A stretch of DNA of 64,000 bases, taken from positions 79,282,919-79,346,918 of the forward strand of contig CM057464.1 in the NCBI GenBank assembly GCA_030035585.1. The letters run 5' to 3'. The first letter of the stretch is position 1. Every line of letters begins with the position of its first letter. Positions 46,197-56,876 of the stretch are shown one piece after another. The translations under genes and the position numbers were made by a program. The stretch comes from Dugong dugon (taxonomy: Eukaryota; Chordata; Mammalia; Sirenia; Dugongidae). A model generated the notes under the pieces. The model did not search any database. It was not told the origin of the DNA and saw nothing but the letters and a program-made list of their open reading frames with translations.

Positions 46197-46810
46197 CTGT
46201 GGAAAAATTCAAACCAAACAGTTAATATAATCCTGTACATGTACTTGTAAAAAGACAGCTATGTTTTAGGTGTATCTGGCCAGATAGTCTGTTTACTATG
46301 ACATTAATTATATTCATGTGCTCCTCAGCATTGAGCAACTAAAGTGACTCAACAGGGAATTTCAAAACCAGAACAAAGGATGAGCAGAGGGTTTTGAAAT
46401 CCTGTATATAACCCATTCACTCACATACTTTCTGCATCATGAGGAATTTACCTTAAAAGCAAAACCCTATATTTTGGAGATTAATTTAGAAATAGAAAAG
46501 CTTACTGGCAGCCAAAGTATTTGTTCAGGTGCTTAGTAAACATGATTTGGCGTCCAGACACTAGATACGACCTAGAGAGGAACTTGAAGTTTGGAACAAA
46601 CTGTGCTTTTCTAAGCCTTCACCTTTCTATGAGCCAAAGCCACAGGTCAGGAGCAGGAAAGTCAAGAAATGGAAAGGAAACCGGTCAGTTTCCAACACCA
46701 TATTGGGTCAGTTTCCATCACTATAAAAACTATTGCCTAAAATAAATGTTGATCTCTACTCTGTTGAGCAGGGATAATTAAAGCATGAATTTCAGTAGGC
46801 CTGAAACTGC
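46197..46810. other. EYS intron upstream of the exon
   Basis: Sequence with no named repeat until the AfroSINE at 46813. Confidence 0.5.
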
Positions 46811-46974
46811 AGGAACCAAACCAAACAGTTGCCATCCGGTAAATTCTGAATCACAGCGACCTCATATGTTACAGAGTAGAACTGCTTCATAGAGTTTTCT
46901 TGGCTGTTATCTTTTCAGAAGCATGTTGCAGACCTTTCTTCTACAGTGCCATTGGGTGTGTTCTAACCACCAAC

Positions 46975-49306
46975 TTTTTTTTTTTTAATTGTACTTTAGG
47001 TAAAGGTTTACAGAGCAAATTAGTTTCTCATTAAACAATTATTACACATATTGTTTTGTGACATTGGTTGCCAATCCCACAAAACATGTCAACACTCCCC
47101 CCTTCTTGACGTTGCGTTCTCCATTACCAGCTTTCCTGTCCCCTCCTGCCTTTTCATCCTTGCCCCTTGGCTGGTGTGCCCATTTAGTCTCGTTTTGTTT
47201 TATGGGCCTATCTAATCTTTTGGCTGAAGAGTGAAGCTCAGATGTGACTTCAGTATTGAGTTAAAAGGGTGTCCAGGGGCCATACTCTAGGGGTTTCTCC
47301 AGTCTCTGTCAGATCAGTAAGTCTAGTCTTTTCCTGTGAGTTAGAATTTTGTTCTACACTTTTCTCCAGCTCTGTCCAGGCCCCTCTATTGTGATCCCTG
47401 TCAGAGCAGTCGATAGTAGTAGCTGGGCATCATCTAGTCATGCTGGACTCAGTCTGGTGGAAGCTTGGTATTTGTGGTCCATTAGTCCTTTGGATTAATC
47501 TTTCCCTGTGTCGCTAATTTTCTTCATTCTCCCTTGCTCCAGACGGGAGTGGCACCAGTGGAGGATCTTAGATGACTGCTCACAAGCTTTTAAGACCCCA
47601 GACACTACTCACCAAAGTAGGATGTAGAACATTTTCTTTATAAACTATGTTATACCAATTGAGCTAGATGTCCCCCGAGACCATGGTCCCCAGCCCTCAG
47701 CCCAGTAACTCGGTTCCTCAGGCAGTTTGGATGTGTCTATGACCTTGCCTTGGTCAAGTTGTGTTGACTTCCCCAGTATTGTGTACTGTCTTACCTTCAC
47801 CAAATCTACCACTTATCTATTGTCTAGTTAGTGTTCTTCCCTCCGTACGTGCTACCTCCCCATAAGCATCAAAGATGGTTTCTTTCTGTGTGTAAACCTT
47901 TTTGTGAATTTTTATAATAGTGGTCTCATACAATATTTGTCCTTTTGTGATTGACTTATTTCAGTCTGCATAATGCCTTCCAGATTCATCCATGTTGTGA
48001 GATGTTTTGCAGATTCATCATTGCTCCTTATCATTGTGTAGTATTCCATTGTGTGTAGGTACCATAGTTTGTTTATCCATTCATCTTTGGCTGTTTCCAT
48101 CTTTTTGCTATTGTGAATAATGCTACAATGAATATGGGTGTGCATGTCTATTTGTGTGATGGCCCTTATTTCTCTAGGATATATTCCTAGGAGTAGGATT
48201 TTTGGATCATATTGTATTTCTATTTTTAGCTTTTTAAGGAACTACCATATTGTTTTCCAAAATGGTTGTACCATTTTGCATTCCTACCAGCAGTGCATAA
48301 GAGTTCCAATCTATCTGCAGCCTCTCCAACATTTGTTATTTTCTGCTTTTTTGATTAGTGCCAGTAATGTTGGGGCAAGATGGCATCTCATTGTAGTTTT
48401 AATTTGCATTTCTCTAACGGCTAGAGATGGCAAGCATTTCCTCATATGTCTGTTAGCCACCTGAATGTCTTCTTTGGTGAAGTGTCTATTCGCATTCTTC
48501 ACCCATTTTTAAATTGGATTGTTTGTCTTTTCGTTGTAGAGGTGTTGGATTTTCCTATAGATTTTAGAGATTAGAACTTTGTCAAATTTGTCATAGCCAA
48601 ATTTTTTTCCCAGTCTGTAAGTTCTCTTTTTCACTCTTTTGGTGAATTCTTTCAATGAGCCTAAGTGTTTAATTTTTAGAAGATCTCAGTTATATAGCTT
48701 ATCTTCTGGTATTTGTGTATCGTTAATTATGGTTTGTATCCTATTTATGTGGTGTATTAGGGCCTCTAGCATTGACTCTATTTTTTTCTTCCATGATCTT
48801 TACAGATTTTGGTTTCATGTTTAGGTCTTTGATCCATTTTGAATTAGTTTTTGTGTATGGTGAGAAGTATGGGTCCTGTTTCATCTTTTTATACATCCGG
48901 TTTTGCCAGCACCATTTCTTAAAAAGTATGTCTTCCCCATTTAATGGACTTTGGACCTTTGTCGAAGAGCAGGTGACTGTAGGTAGATGGATTTACACCT
49001 GGGTTCTGGATTCTGTTCCATTGGTCAATGTGTCTTTGTTGTACCAGTACCAGGATGTTTTGACTACCATAGCTGTATAGTAGGTTCTGAGGTCAGGTAG
49101 TATGAGTCCTCCTACTTTATTCTTTTTCTTAAATAGTGCTTTACTTATCTAGGGCCTCTTTCCTTTCCATATAAAGTTAATGATTAGTTTTTTCCATCTC
49201 ATTAAAGAATACTGTTGGTATTTGGGGGGTGATTGCATTGTATTTGTAGATTGCTTTGGGTAGGATTGACATTTTCACACTGTTGAGCCTACCTATGCAA
49301 GAGCAT
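46975..49306 (-). mobile_element. L1, 5' truncated, antisense, inside a SINE
   Basis: It starts on the plus strand with a T run (poly(A) of the L1), then the 3'UTR to about 47910, then the ORF2 C-terminal region. The flanks taaccaccaac (46964-46974) and taaccgccaac (49307-49317) are an 11-bp target-site duplication with one change. The 3'UTR is the same type as at 22095-25972 and 51029-51460. Confidence 0.92.
47912..49306 (-). pseudogene. L1 ORF2 C-terminal remnant
   Basis: Minus-strand translation gives the end of L1 ORF2 beyond the reverse transcriptase: KTNNPI then [20 protein letters not shown], then [22 protein letters not shown] and finally HCSIIHNSKKMETAKDEW and ISQSQKDKYCM. In-frame stops occur, for example after DKLYN near 48690 and within NNPI-KW near 48511. 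It is non-coding debris. Confidence 0.9.
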
Positions 49307-49422
49307 TAACCGCCAACCTTTAGGTTAGCAGTCAATTGAAAACTGCTTGTGCCACCCAGGGACCTTTAGTAGGAACAGGAAATGGTAAAACAGGTTCAGG
49401 GACTGAGACAGATAGGGATAAC

Positions 49423-49993
49423 TGTGCTGGCAGAATAAAAGAGCTGTTAAAAGACTACCACCTAGAAGCTAGGTAAACAGGAACCACATCCTGTCAACAT
49501 AAAATAAGGTTAGAACAACCCATGAATTACTACTTCCTCCTTAGTGTTTTTCTAGTCCCTTTCCCTTCTTACGGGCTCTGTATGGACAGAAGAACAAAGT
49601 GTGACCACTATTTTGGTCCACTGAAAGGGGCAAAGTAATACAGAAGATCAGTGTGCCTGCACCGTATCCCATATCCCATAATAAGTGATACCGAGAGCTT
49701 CCAACGGGACTCCATCATGAATATCAGCAGGTTCCATCTTGGATTCCAGGTGCACGCACAACCTAATTAGTATGCACTACCATTCCAAGGAGTACCCACC
49801 CCTTGGAAGAAATCCACTGAATGTTCATTGCTCTATTGTCCCCACCAAACCCATATAAGCCCTAGCCTTGTTTCTCCTAGTGATCCAGTCTTCTGGAGAG
49901 GCATGAGCCTTGTCTGACTCCTTTTACTCGTCACAAGTAAAATAAACCTGTTGGAGCTGAATGCAAAAATTGTCTTCTCTGTGTATTCTTACA
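49423..49993 (+). mobile_element. Gammaretrovirus-like solo LTR
   Basis: Possible ends are tgtgctggcag and tattcttaca. A TATA-like catataagc lies at 49852-49860, and an AATAAA polyadenylation signal at 49941-49946 is followed by ctgttggagctgaatgc. The spacing between the two fits an LTR promoter with R region. No viral genes flank it and no clear target-site duplication was found. It is an old single LTR in the EYS intron, in the opposite direction to the gene. Confidence 0.6.
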
Positions 49994-50059
49994 AGCGAAA
50001 GACAAGTACACACTGAATCTGGAGGGCCTCTGTGCCCTCAGTGGTAACAGGACCAGTGT

Positions 50060-50202
50060 GGACAGAAATGGATGACTGCAACAATGGACTTAATAATAAC
50101 AATGATTCTGAAGAATGGCGCAGGACTGGGCAGAGTTTTGTTCTGTTGTACATAGGGTCACTATGAATTGGAACTGACTTGACAGCACCTAACAACAACA
50201 AC
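50060..50202 (+). mobile_element. RTE 3' tail fragment
   Basis: It reads gatgactgcaacaatgg, then atggcgcaggactgggcag, then gacagcacctaacaacaac. Only the non-coding tail is present. Confidence 0.85.
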
Positions 50203-51010
50203 CTTAGCCAGTTACCCTATTTTTGTCCATGCTCTAATCTTCTTATGCCAAACTCTTCCCCTCCTTCATAACTCTGTTTACTTCATAATAGCCCCAGCTG
50301 GCTTTTGCTTTCCCAGCTCAAGAGGACCACAGGAAACAGAAAGAGAAATTTGCCTCCACCCTCCCACCTTGTCTCTTGGAATGGCATTCCCAAATAAAAG
50401 GATGTTCTTAGGATTTGTTTTAACTGGTTTAGGACTACTTGTTTGAAGGAAGAAGTACTTGTCTTGATTACCATATATTGCTTCCTTCTTCTCAAAAGAT
50501 GTTGGATCTCCAGGGAAGTTGTAAAACTAGAATTTTTACAAGCTTTAAGAAATATTCTTGCTCTGGTAACTAACGCTTAAAACAAAAAAGCTTTTTATGT
50601 CTGGTTATAATTGTTTACCCAGCAAATAATTGTACTATCTTGAGAAAAAAAAAAAATTCTAGTTACCAGAGGCTTTTATTTCTGTGTTTTCTGTTGTTCC
50701 ATGTGACTGTTCAAGTAGAGTGTTTGTGTGGAATAAGCTGAATACTTTGTTTTGATATTTTATTAAAATCTTATCAGCTTATTCCTTGATATTTGTGGCC
50801 TAGGATAAGTGTAATTTTACTCAAAACTCATCAGAATCTAATTAGGGATTTTAGACATATAATGACTTATATTTATTTTTTATCTAATGAAAGATTTACG
50901 GTCTGTGTTCCAGAGGTAATAAAACTCCCCCATCAGGTCTTTCACTTTCAGTAGTATGGATGATAGCGTGGTCGAGGGAAATGGAATGTACTGGAATTGA
51001 AACAGAATAG
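50203..51010. other. Intronic sequence, nothing recognised
   Basis: Unassigned. A poly(A) run lies at about 50645-50656. Confidence 0.5.
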
Positions 51011-51028
51011 AAACACTGAGAGTCTTTT

Positions 51029-51460
51029 CTGCTCTGACAGGGATCAAAATAGAGGGTCCCGGACAGAGCTGGAGAAAAATGGAGAACAAATTCTAACTCA
51101 CAAAAGAGGACCAGATTTACTGATCTGACAGAGACTAGAGAAACCATGAGAACACAGCCCCAGACACCCTTTTAACTCAGTACTGAAGTCACTCCTGAAG
51201 TTCACCCTTTGGCCAAAGATTAGACAGGCCCATAAAACAAAATGAGGCTAAATGGGCACACCAGCCCAGGGGCCAGGATGAGAAGGCAGAAGGGGACAGG
51301 AAAGCTGGTAACAGGGAACTCAAGGTAGAGAAGGCGAGAGTGTTGACATGTTGTGAGATTGACAACCAATGTCACAAAACAATGTGTGTAATAATTGTGT
51401 AATGAGAAACTAATAAGCTCTGTAAACCTTCATCTAAAGTACAATAAAAAAAAATCCAAA
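51029..51460 (+). mobile_element. L1, 5' truncated to 430 bp
   Basis: L1 3'UTR end (ggatcaaaatagagggtcc to gtaaaccttcatctaaag). The flanks aaacactgag-ag-tctttt (51011-51028) and aaacactgagtctttt (51461-51476) are the target-site duplication, with a 2-bp difference. Confidence 0.9.
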
Positions 51461-51649
51461 AAACACTGAGTCTTTTAATATTGACATTAAAAGCAGTGAA
51501 AGTAGAATTCAATTAAATTTAATACTAACATAGAAAGAATGACTTTCTTTTTAACTTTTCTACCTGTCAATAATTTATAACTGAGTCTACTTAAAAATGA
51601 AGTACATTTAGGTAAGATCAACAAATTTGTATTTCATTTATATTTCACT

Positions 51650-52160
51650 GTCAGATCCTGTGCTGGATGCTGGTGGCATAAAGATAAATAAAGCACAGTC
51701 CCTACCCTCAAGGAAGTAGTGTGTGGTCAATACATTTATTCAACTGAACTGGACTGAAAGTTGAGGCTTGGCTGATGACCAGAAATTAACCTGGCAAATG
51801 AAGGGGGAATCTTTCAGGTAGAAGGAACAGCATGTTCTAAAGTGTGGAGGCCAAAACAACATGTTATACTCAGGGATCTCATTAAGTTTGAAAACTTTAG
51901 AAAGGAGTATAAAAAGGGAGAGTGGAAAGAACTGAAATGAGAGAGTCATAGGTTAGATGATGAATGGCTTGATATTTTCCCGATAATCCTTCAGTAGTTG
52001 GGCAATGATCAAAGTTACATTTTAGGAGTATCACTCTGGTGTCAGTGTGAAGGTCAGATTAGACACAGAGATCTGGAGGACCAACCTTGAGTCAAGAATG
52101 AAAAAGAGGACTTTGATGATATCAAGAAATCTTAACAAGGAGTTAAGCTTACTCAGAATT
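51650..52160 (-). mobile_element. L2 LINE, antisense, decayed
   Basis: Antisense L2 order: gtgctggatgctggtgg, then acagtccctaccctcaagg, then ggaacagcatgttctaaag and ggagtatcactctggtg. Confidence 0.6.
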
Positions 52161-52384
52161 ATAAATGTAAGGAAATTTATGGGTAACTCATTGAAAAAGG
52201 TAATGGTGTGACATTTATCTAAACAGTTAAATAATTGAAATGTGTTATCAATGCTAGTGTTCAATCTGAATCAAGTATATGATGATATTTTATACTATTA
52301 AAAAGAAACACAAACTATATTGAAAGATGAGAATAACCAGGCACACAGCAGTGGTTCTGTCAGGTGTTAGCATTTCTTAGTCTA

Positions 52385-52655
52385 GAGCTGTGCTGTCCAA
52401 AACCAGAGCTGCTCACCACAAGAGGCCACTGAACACTTGGGATGTGGTTGGGCCTGATTCAGATGGGCTTAGTATGAAAAAAAAGAATATAGACTAGCTC
52501 ATTCATAATATTTTATATGCATTAACTGTTGGGTTAAATAAAATATATTATTAAAAGAAATTTCCCGTTTCTTTTTACTTTTAAAAAAGTGTTTACTAGA
52601 GAATTTAAAATTACATAGATGGCTCACGCTCTATGTCTATTGGGCAGTGCTGCTG
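52385..52655. mobile_element. hAT-type non-autonomous DNA transposon
   Basis: The ends gctgtgctgtccaaaacc and ctattgggcagtgctgc are imperfect inverted repeats. The inner phrase aggccactgaacacttggga with gatgtggttgggcc is typical of a common mammalian MER-class hAT element. It has no coding capacity. Confidence 0.65.
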
Positions 52656-52709
52656 AGAGAAGCAAATGTCTCTTGATATAGAATTTTTTTCCTTTCAAAT
52701 TTTCATTGC

Positions 52710-53129
52710 TGTCTTAGTTATCTAGTGCTGCTATAACAGAAATACCACTAGTGGGTAGCTTTAACAAACAGAAATTTATTTTCTCACAGTTTAGATGACT
52801 AGAAGTCTGAAATCAGGGAACAGGCTCTAGTGGAAGGCTTTCTCTCTGTGTCAGCTCTGGGGGAAGGTGCTTGTCTATTCAGCTAGTTTCCTGGTTCCTT
52901 GGAGATCTCCATGGGGCTTGGCATTAATCTTCCCCCATCTCTGCTTCTCTTGCTTACTTGTTTAATCTCTTTTATATCTCAAAAGAGATGGACGGAAGAT
53001 ACACCCTACACTAATCCTGCCTTATTAACATAACAAAGACAACCCGTTCCCAAATGGGATTATAACCACAAGTTTAGAGGTCAGGATTTACAACACATAT
53101 TTTTGGGGGACACAATTCAATCTGTAACA
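52710..53129 (-). mobile_element. MaLR-type solo LTR, antisense
   Basis: It starts tgtcttagttatctagtgc, includes cacagtttagatgactagaa and atctcaaaagagatgg, and ends gacacaattcaatctgtaaca. It is closest in order to the LTR at 29596-30116, with an internal difference around 52890-52960. Confidence 0.75.
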
Positions 53130-54194
53130 ATCACCCATTCATGTTATCTTCTCTAGCTTTCCTTTGAAACCTCTTATGTTAAGGTCACCGGTGACCACCA
53201 TCTTTGCAATGCCAATTTACTGTGTTCATATTACTCAGCAACTGGCATGGTTGATCATTCTCTTTCTCTTGAAAAAAAAATTTTCCCATGATTTCCAGGA
53301 TACTATGCTCTCCTAGTGTTCTTTCTACATCAATAATCGTTCCCCCTCATTCTCCTTTTCTTCCAGATATTTCCATCTACAATCACTCTTTAGCTGATCT
53401 TACATAACATCCACAAGTGGTACTCCTGAATTATAGTCTCTATTCCTGACTTCTTCCCAGAGCTTCAGATTCAGACATCCAACTGTCTACTAAATATCTA
53501 CATTTATATGTTCAATAGGAATCTCAAACTGAACATACACAAGACAGAACTCTTTATTCCCATATTTTTATAACCTTTCCCCCAACCCAGTCTCTTCCCA
53601 GTCTTCCTTCTTTTTGCTTAGAAAACTAGACATCATCCTTAAATTGTTTCTCTCTCCGCCACCTCAACCAATCATCTGTCAAATCCTGTTAACTTTATCT
53701 TCAAAATACATCCTGAGACCCACTACTTCTCCCCACCTCCATCAATATCACCATAGTTCAATGCACTATTTTCTCTAGCTGAACTGCTCTACTGTATTTG
53801 TTTCTTGACTTGTTTCCCTTTTGCTACTTTTGACCCCATATGGTCTGTTTTCCATATGGCAGTGTGAAATCTTTTAAATATAAATTACATATTCAAAGCC
53901 CGCCAATATCTTCCCTTGACTTCGAAACAAAATAAAACTTCTTACCACAGCCTATAATGTTCTCCTCTTCAAATTTATTTTATACCAATTTTCTCCTGCT
54001 CATTCTGTTCCAACCACCTCAAACAAGCCAAACACCCTCCTGGCTCAGGGCCTTTGATCTTGCAGTTTTCTCTACCTGAAACTTACTCTCCCTGAAACAT
54101 GCATGGCTTGCTCCTCCACTTTCTTCACGACTCTGTTCAAGTGTTACCGCTTCAAGGAGGCCTTTTCTAACCACCCCATTAAACTATTAATCAC

Positions 54195-54396
54195 ATCATA
54201 AAACCAAACCAAAACACAAAAAAAACTTGTTGCTGTTGAGTCAATTCTGACACTGCACTTCATAGGGTTTTTGGTGATTAGTTTTTCAGAAGAAGATTAC
54301 CATGCCTTTCTTCTGAGGTTCTTCTGGGTAGATTCAAACTACCAATCTTTTGGTTAATAGCTGAGACCTTAACCTTTGGTGCCACCCAAGGACTCC
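54195..54396 (-). mobile_element. AfroSINE, antisense, inside an L2
   Basis: It runs from aaaccaaaccaaaacac to ggtgccacccaaggactcc. The short repeat taatcac at 54188-54194 and 54397-54403 marks the insertion. Confidence 0.9.
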
Positions 54397-54447
54397 TAAT
54401 CACCTTTTACTCCAGTCATTCTCTATTTCCTTATTCTGCTTTACTTA

Positions 54448-54627
54448 AAACCCATTGCCGTCAAGTCGATTCCGACTCATGGGAACCCGATAGGACGGAG
54501 TAGAACTGCTCCGTAGGGTTTCCAAGGCTGCAAATCTTTATGGAAGCAGACTGCCATATCTTTCTCCCATGGAACTGCTGGTGGGTTCGAACCGCTGAGC
54601 ACTTAACCACTGCACCACCAGGGCTCC
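54448..54627 (-). mobile_element. AfroSINE, antisense, inside an L2
   Basis: A well-conserved copy. The flanks ttctgctttactta (54434-54447) and ttctgttttactta (54628-54641) are a 14-bp duplication with one change. Confidence 0.95.
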
Positions 54628-55133
54628 TTCTGTTTTACTTATTGTGCCTAATTATATGCTATTTATTTTCTTACTTTTTATTGTCTCTCTTCCCAATTAG
54701 ATCGCAGATTTCATGAGGGCAGAGAGTTTGCCTATTGTTAATCTCCAGGATGTACACCAGTGCCTGGCTGAATACAGGCAACACGTACTTGTCAAATGCT
54801 TGAATGGATATATGTAAAAGGTATAACAGTGTTTAGAACATAGTGATATATATTTATATGTTAATTTCTGCTGTGATTGTTATTGTTCATTTAGTGTCTT
54901 AAAAGCTCTTGTCTTATGTTACTAAGTGTAACTTGGAGCTATTGGTTGAATTGGGAAACAGAATTTTTACCCCATCACCTATGCTAATCATTACTGGTTT
55001 GAATTTGTTCTCTGCATTTTTCTAGTCAGTTGCTTCTAAAACATCAGAATGTTTCTGAATTTTCCAATGATATTAGAATCTTACATTCTTCTAGTGTGGC
55101 AAAAATTATGATAATATGTTATATATGGATACT

Positions 55134-55311
55134 CACCCACTGCTGTTGAGTGGATTCCAACTTATAGCGACCCCGTAGGGTTTCCAAGGCTGTAAATCTT
55201 TATGGAAGCAGACTGCCACATCTTTCTCCCTTGGAACCACTGGTGATTTTGAACAGCCAACCTTTAGGTTAGCAGTCGATTTCTTTAACCACTGCGCCAC
55301 CATGGCTCCTT
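55134..55311 (-). mobile_element. AfroSINE, antisense
   Basis: The flanks tatatggatact (55122-55133) and tatgtggatact (55312-55323) are a 12-bp duplication with one change. A related direct repeat also precedes the next element. Confidence 0.9.
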
Positions 55312-55371
55312 TATGTGGATACTTGCATACTTAAAATAAAAAACTATGACAGTATGTTATATATGGATACA

Positions 55372-56238
55372 CCATACTTATTCAATCTGTATGCTGAGCA
55401 AATACTCTGAGAAGCTGGACTGCACAAAGAAGAATGCAGCATCAGGATTGGAGGAAGACATATTAACAACTTGCCATATACAGATGACACAACCTTGCTT
55501 GCTGAAAGCAAAGAGGACTTAAAGCACTTACTGATGAAGATCAGGGACTATAGCCTTCAGTATGGATTGCACCTCAACATAAGGAAAGCAAAAATCCTCA
55601 CAACTGGACCAATAAGCAACTTCATGATAAACAGAGAAAATATTGAAGTTGTCAAGGATTTCATTTTACTTGGATCCATAATCAATGACCATGGGAGCAG
55701 CAGTCAGGAGATAAAACAACTTATTGCATTGGGCAAATCTGCTGCAAAAGACCTATTTAAAGTGTTAAAAAGAAGATGTCACTTTGGGGACTAACCTAAG
55801 CTCTGATATTTTCAATTGCCTCTTATGTATGCGAAAGTTGAACAGTGGATAAGGAAGACTGAAGAAGAATTGACGCTTTTGAATTATTGTGTTGGTGAAC
55901 AATATTGAATATACCATGGACTGCCAGAAGAATGAACAAATCTGTCCTGGAAGAAGTACAGCCAGAATGCTCCGTAGAAGCAAGGACGGCAAGACTTTGT
56001 CTCACATAATTTGGACTTGTTATCAGGAGCCACCAGTCCTGGAGAAGGGCATTATGCTCGGTAGAGTGTTACAGAAAAAGAGGAAGATCCTCAATGAGAT
56101 GGACTGACACAGTGGCTGCAACAGTAGGTTCAAAATAACAACGATTGTGAGGATGGCAGAGGGCTGGGCAGAGTTTTATTCTTTTGTACCTAGGGTTGCT
56201 GTGAGTTGGAACTGCCTCGACAGCACCTGACAACAACA
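55372..56238 (+). mobile_element. RTE LINE, 5' truncated, longest copy
   Basis: It begins inside the reverse transcriptase (attcaatctgtatgctgag) and runs to the tail gacagcacctgacaacaac. atggatac before and atggatat after are a possible target-site duplication. It is the only copy in the window that keeps part of the RT core. Confidence 0.85.
55471..55794 (+). pseudogene. RTE reverse-transcriptase remnant
   Basis: A 107-codon frame starting PYTDDTTLLAESKEDLKHLL and continuing LNIRKAKI and LLGSIINDHGSSSQEIKQ. This is the RT catalytic box region of RTE/BovB-type LINEs with the conserved YADD read as YTDD. The frame closes after KRRCHFGD. The following coding end (ENNEQICPGRSTARMLRR-like) is in other frames with stops. 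It is a dead fragment lacking endonuclease and most of RT. Confidence 0.9.
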
Positions 56239-56300
56239 TGGATATTGAAAATCAAGGCATAGGGTCTTCCAGTTCTTTTTCATACCTAACTTGTATAAAT

Positions 56301-56646
56301 GAGGTATTGGCAGCTCAGTGGTAGAATTCTTGCCTTCCATGTGGGAAACCTGGGCTTGACGTCTAGCTAATGTACCTCATGCCCAGCCACCACTCTGTCA
56401 GTGGAGGCTTGTGTGTTGCTGTGATGCTGAACAGGTTTCAGTGGAGCTTCTGGGCTAAGAAAGACTAGGGAGAAAGTCCTGGTGATCTACTTCCAAAAAT
56501 CAGTCAATGAAAGCCCTGTGAATCATAACAGTCCAATCTGCAATCCTTCATGGGGATGTCACAGGACTGGGCAACGTTTCATTCCATTACGCATAGAGTT
56601 GCCATGAGTTGGTGGATCAACCTGAAGGCAGCTAACAACAGCAAAA
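56301..56646 (+). mobile_element. tRNA-Gly-headed SINE, second copy
   Basis: The head gaggtattggcagctcagtg, then gtagaattcttgccttccat, matches tRNA-Gly. Body and RTE-like tail align with 44567-44923 (aacaggtttcagtggagc, atctacttccaaaaatcag, cacaggactgggcaacg). It is followed at once by an AfroSINE, and both share one outer target-site duplication. Confidence 0.8.
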
Positions 56647-56862
56647 GCAGCCCTGGTGGTGCAAATGGTTAAGTGATCGGCTGCTAACTAAAAGGCTGGC
56701 GGTTCATGGCTCCATGAGAGAAAGACCTGGTGATCTACTTCCTTAAAGTTTACATCCAATCTCTGTAAAGATTACAGCCAAGAAAACCCTACGAGGGCAG
56801 TCTTTTTTTCTGTCAAGTGGGTCACTATGAGTCTAAATTGACTCAGCAGCACCTAGCAACGA
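56647..56862 (+). mobile_element. AfroSINE joined to the tRNA-Gly SINE
   Basis: It starts gcagccctggtggtgcaa and ends cagcacctagcaacga. The 14-bp repeat taacttgtataaat lies at 56287-56300, before the tRNA-Gly SINE, and at 56863-56876, after this AfroSINE. A short internal repeat (aagtttacatcc, then aagattacagcc) extends its middle. Confidence 0.9.
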
Positions 56863-56876
56863 TAACTTGTATAAAT

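Larger units (their letters stand above)
46813..49362 (-). mobile_element. AfroSINE, antisense, split by an L1
   Basis: The left part is 46813-46974 (gaaccaaaccaaacagttgc to gtgttctaaccaccaac). The right part is 49307-49362 (taaccgccaacctttaggtt to gtgccacccaggga). The L1 lies between. Confidence 0.9.
53150..54812 (+). mobile_element. L2 LINE, sense, split by two AfroSINEs
   Basis: The longest L2 here. It shows aaggtcaccggtgaccacc, then caggaatctcaaactgaac-like coding remnants, then ctggctcagggcctttg, caaggaggccttttctaacc and the 3' end tgagggcagagagtttgcc and cagtgcctggctgaatac. Antisense AfroSINEs interrupt it at 54195-54396 and 54448-54627. The reverse transcriptase is decayed beyond reading. 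Confidence 0.8.

Noticed and set aside
48138..49080. Plus-strand frames of 102-108 codons
   Set aside because: They are antisense shadows of the L1 ORF2 C-terminal region on the minus strand.
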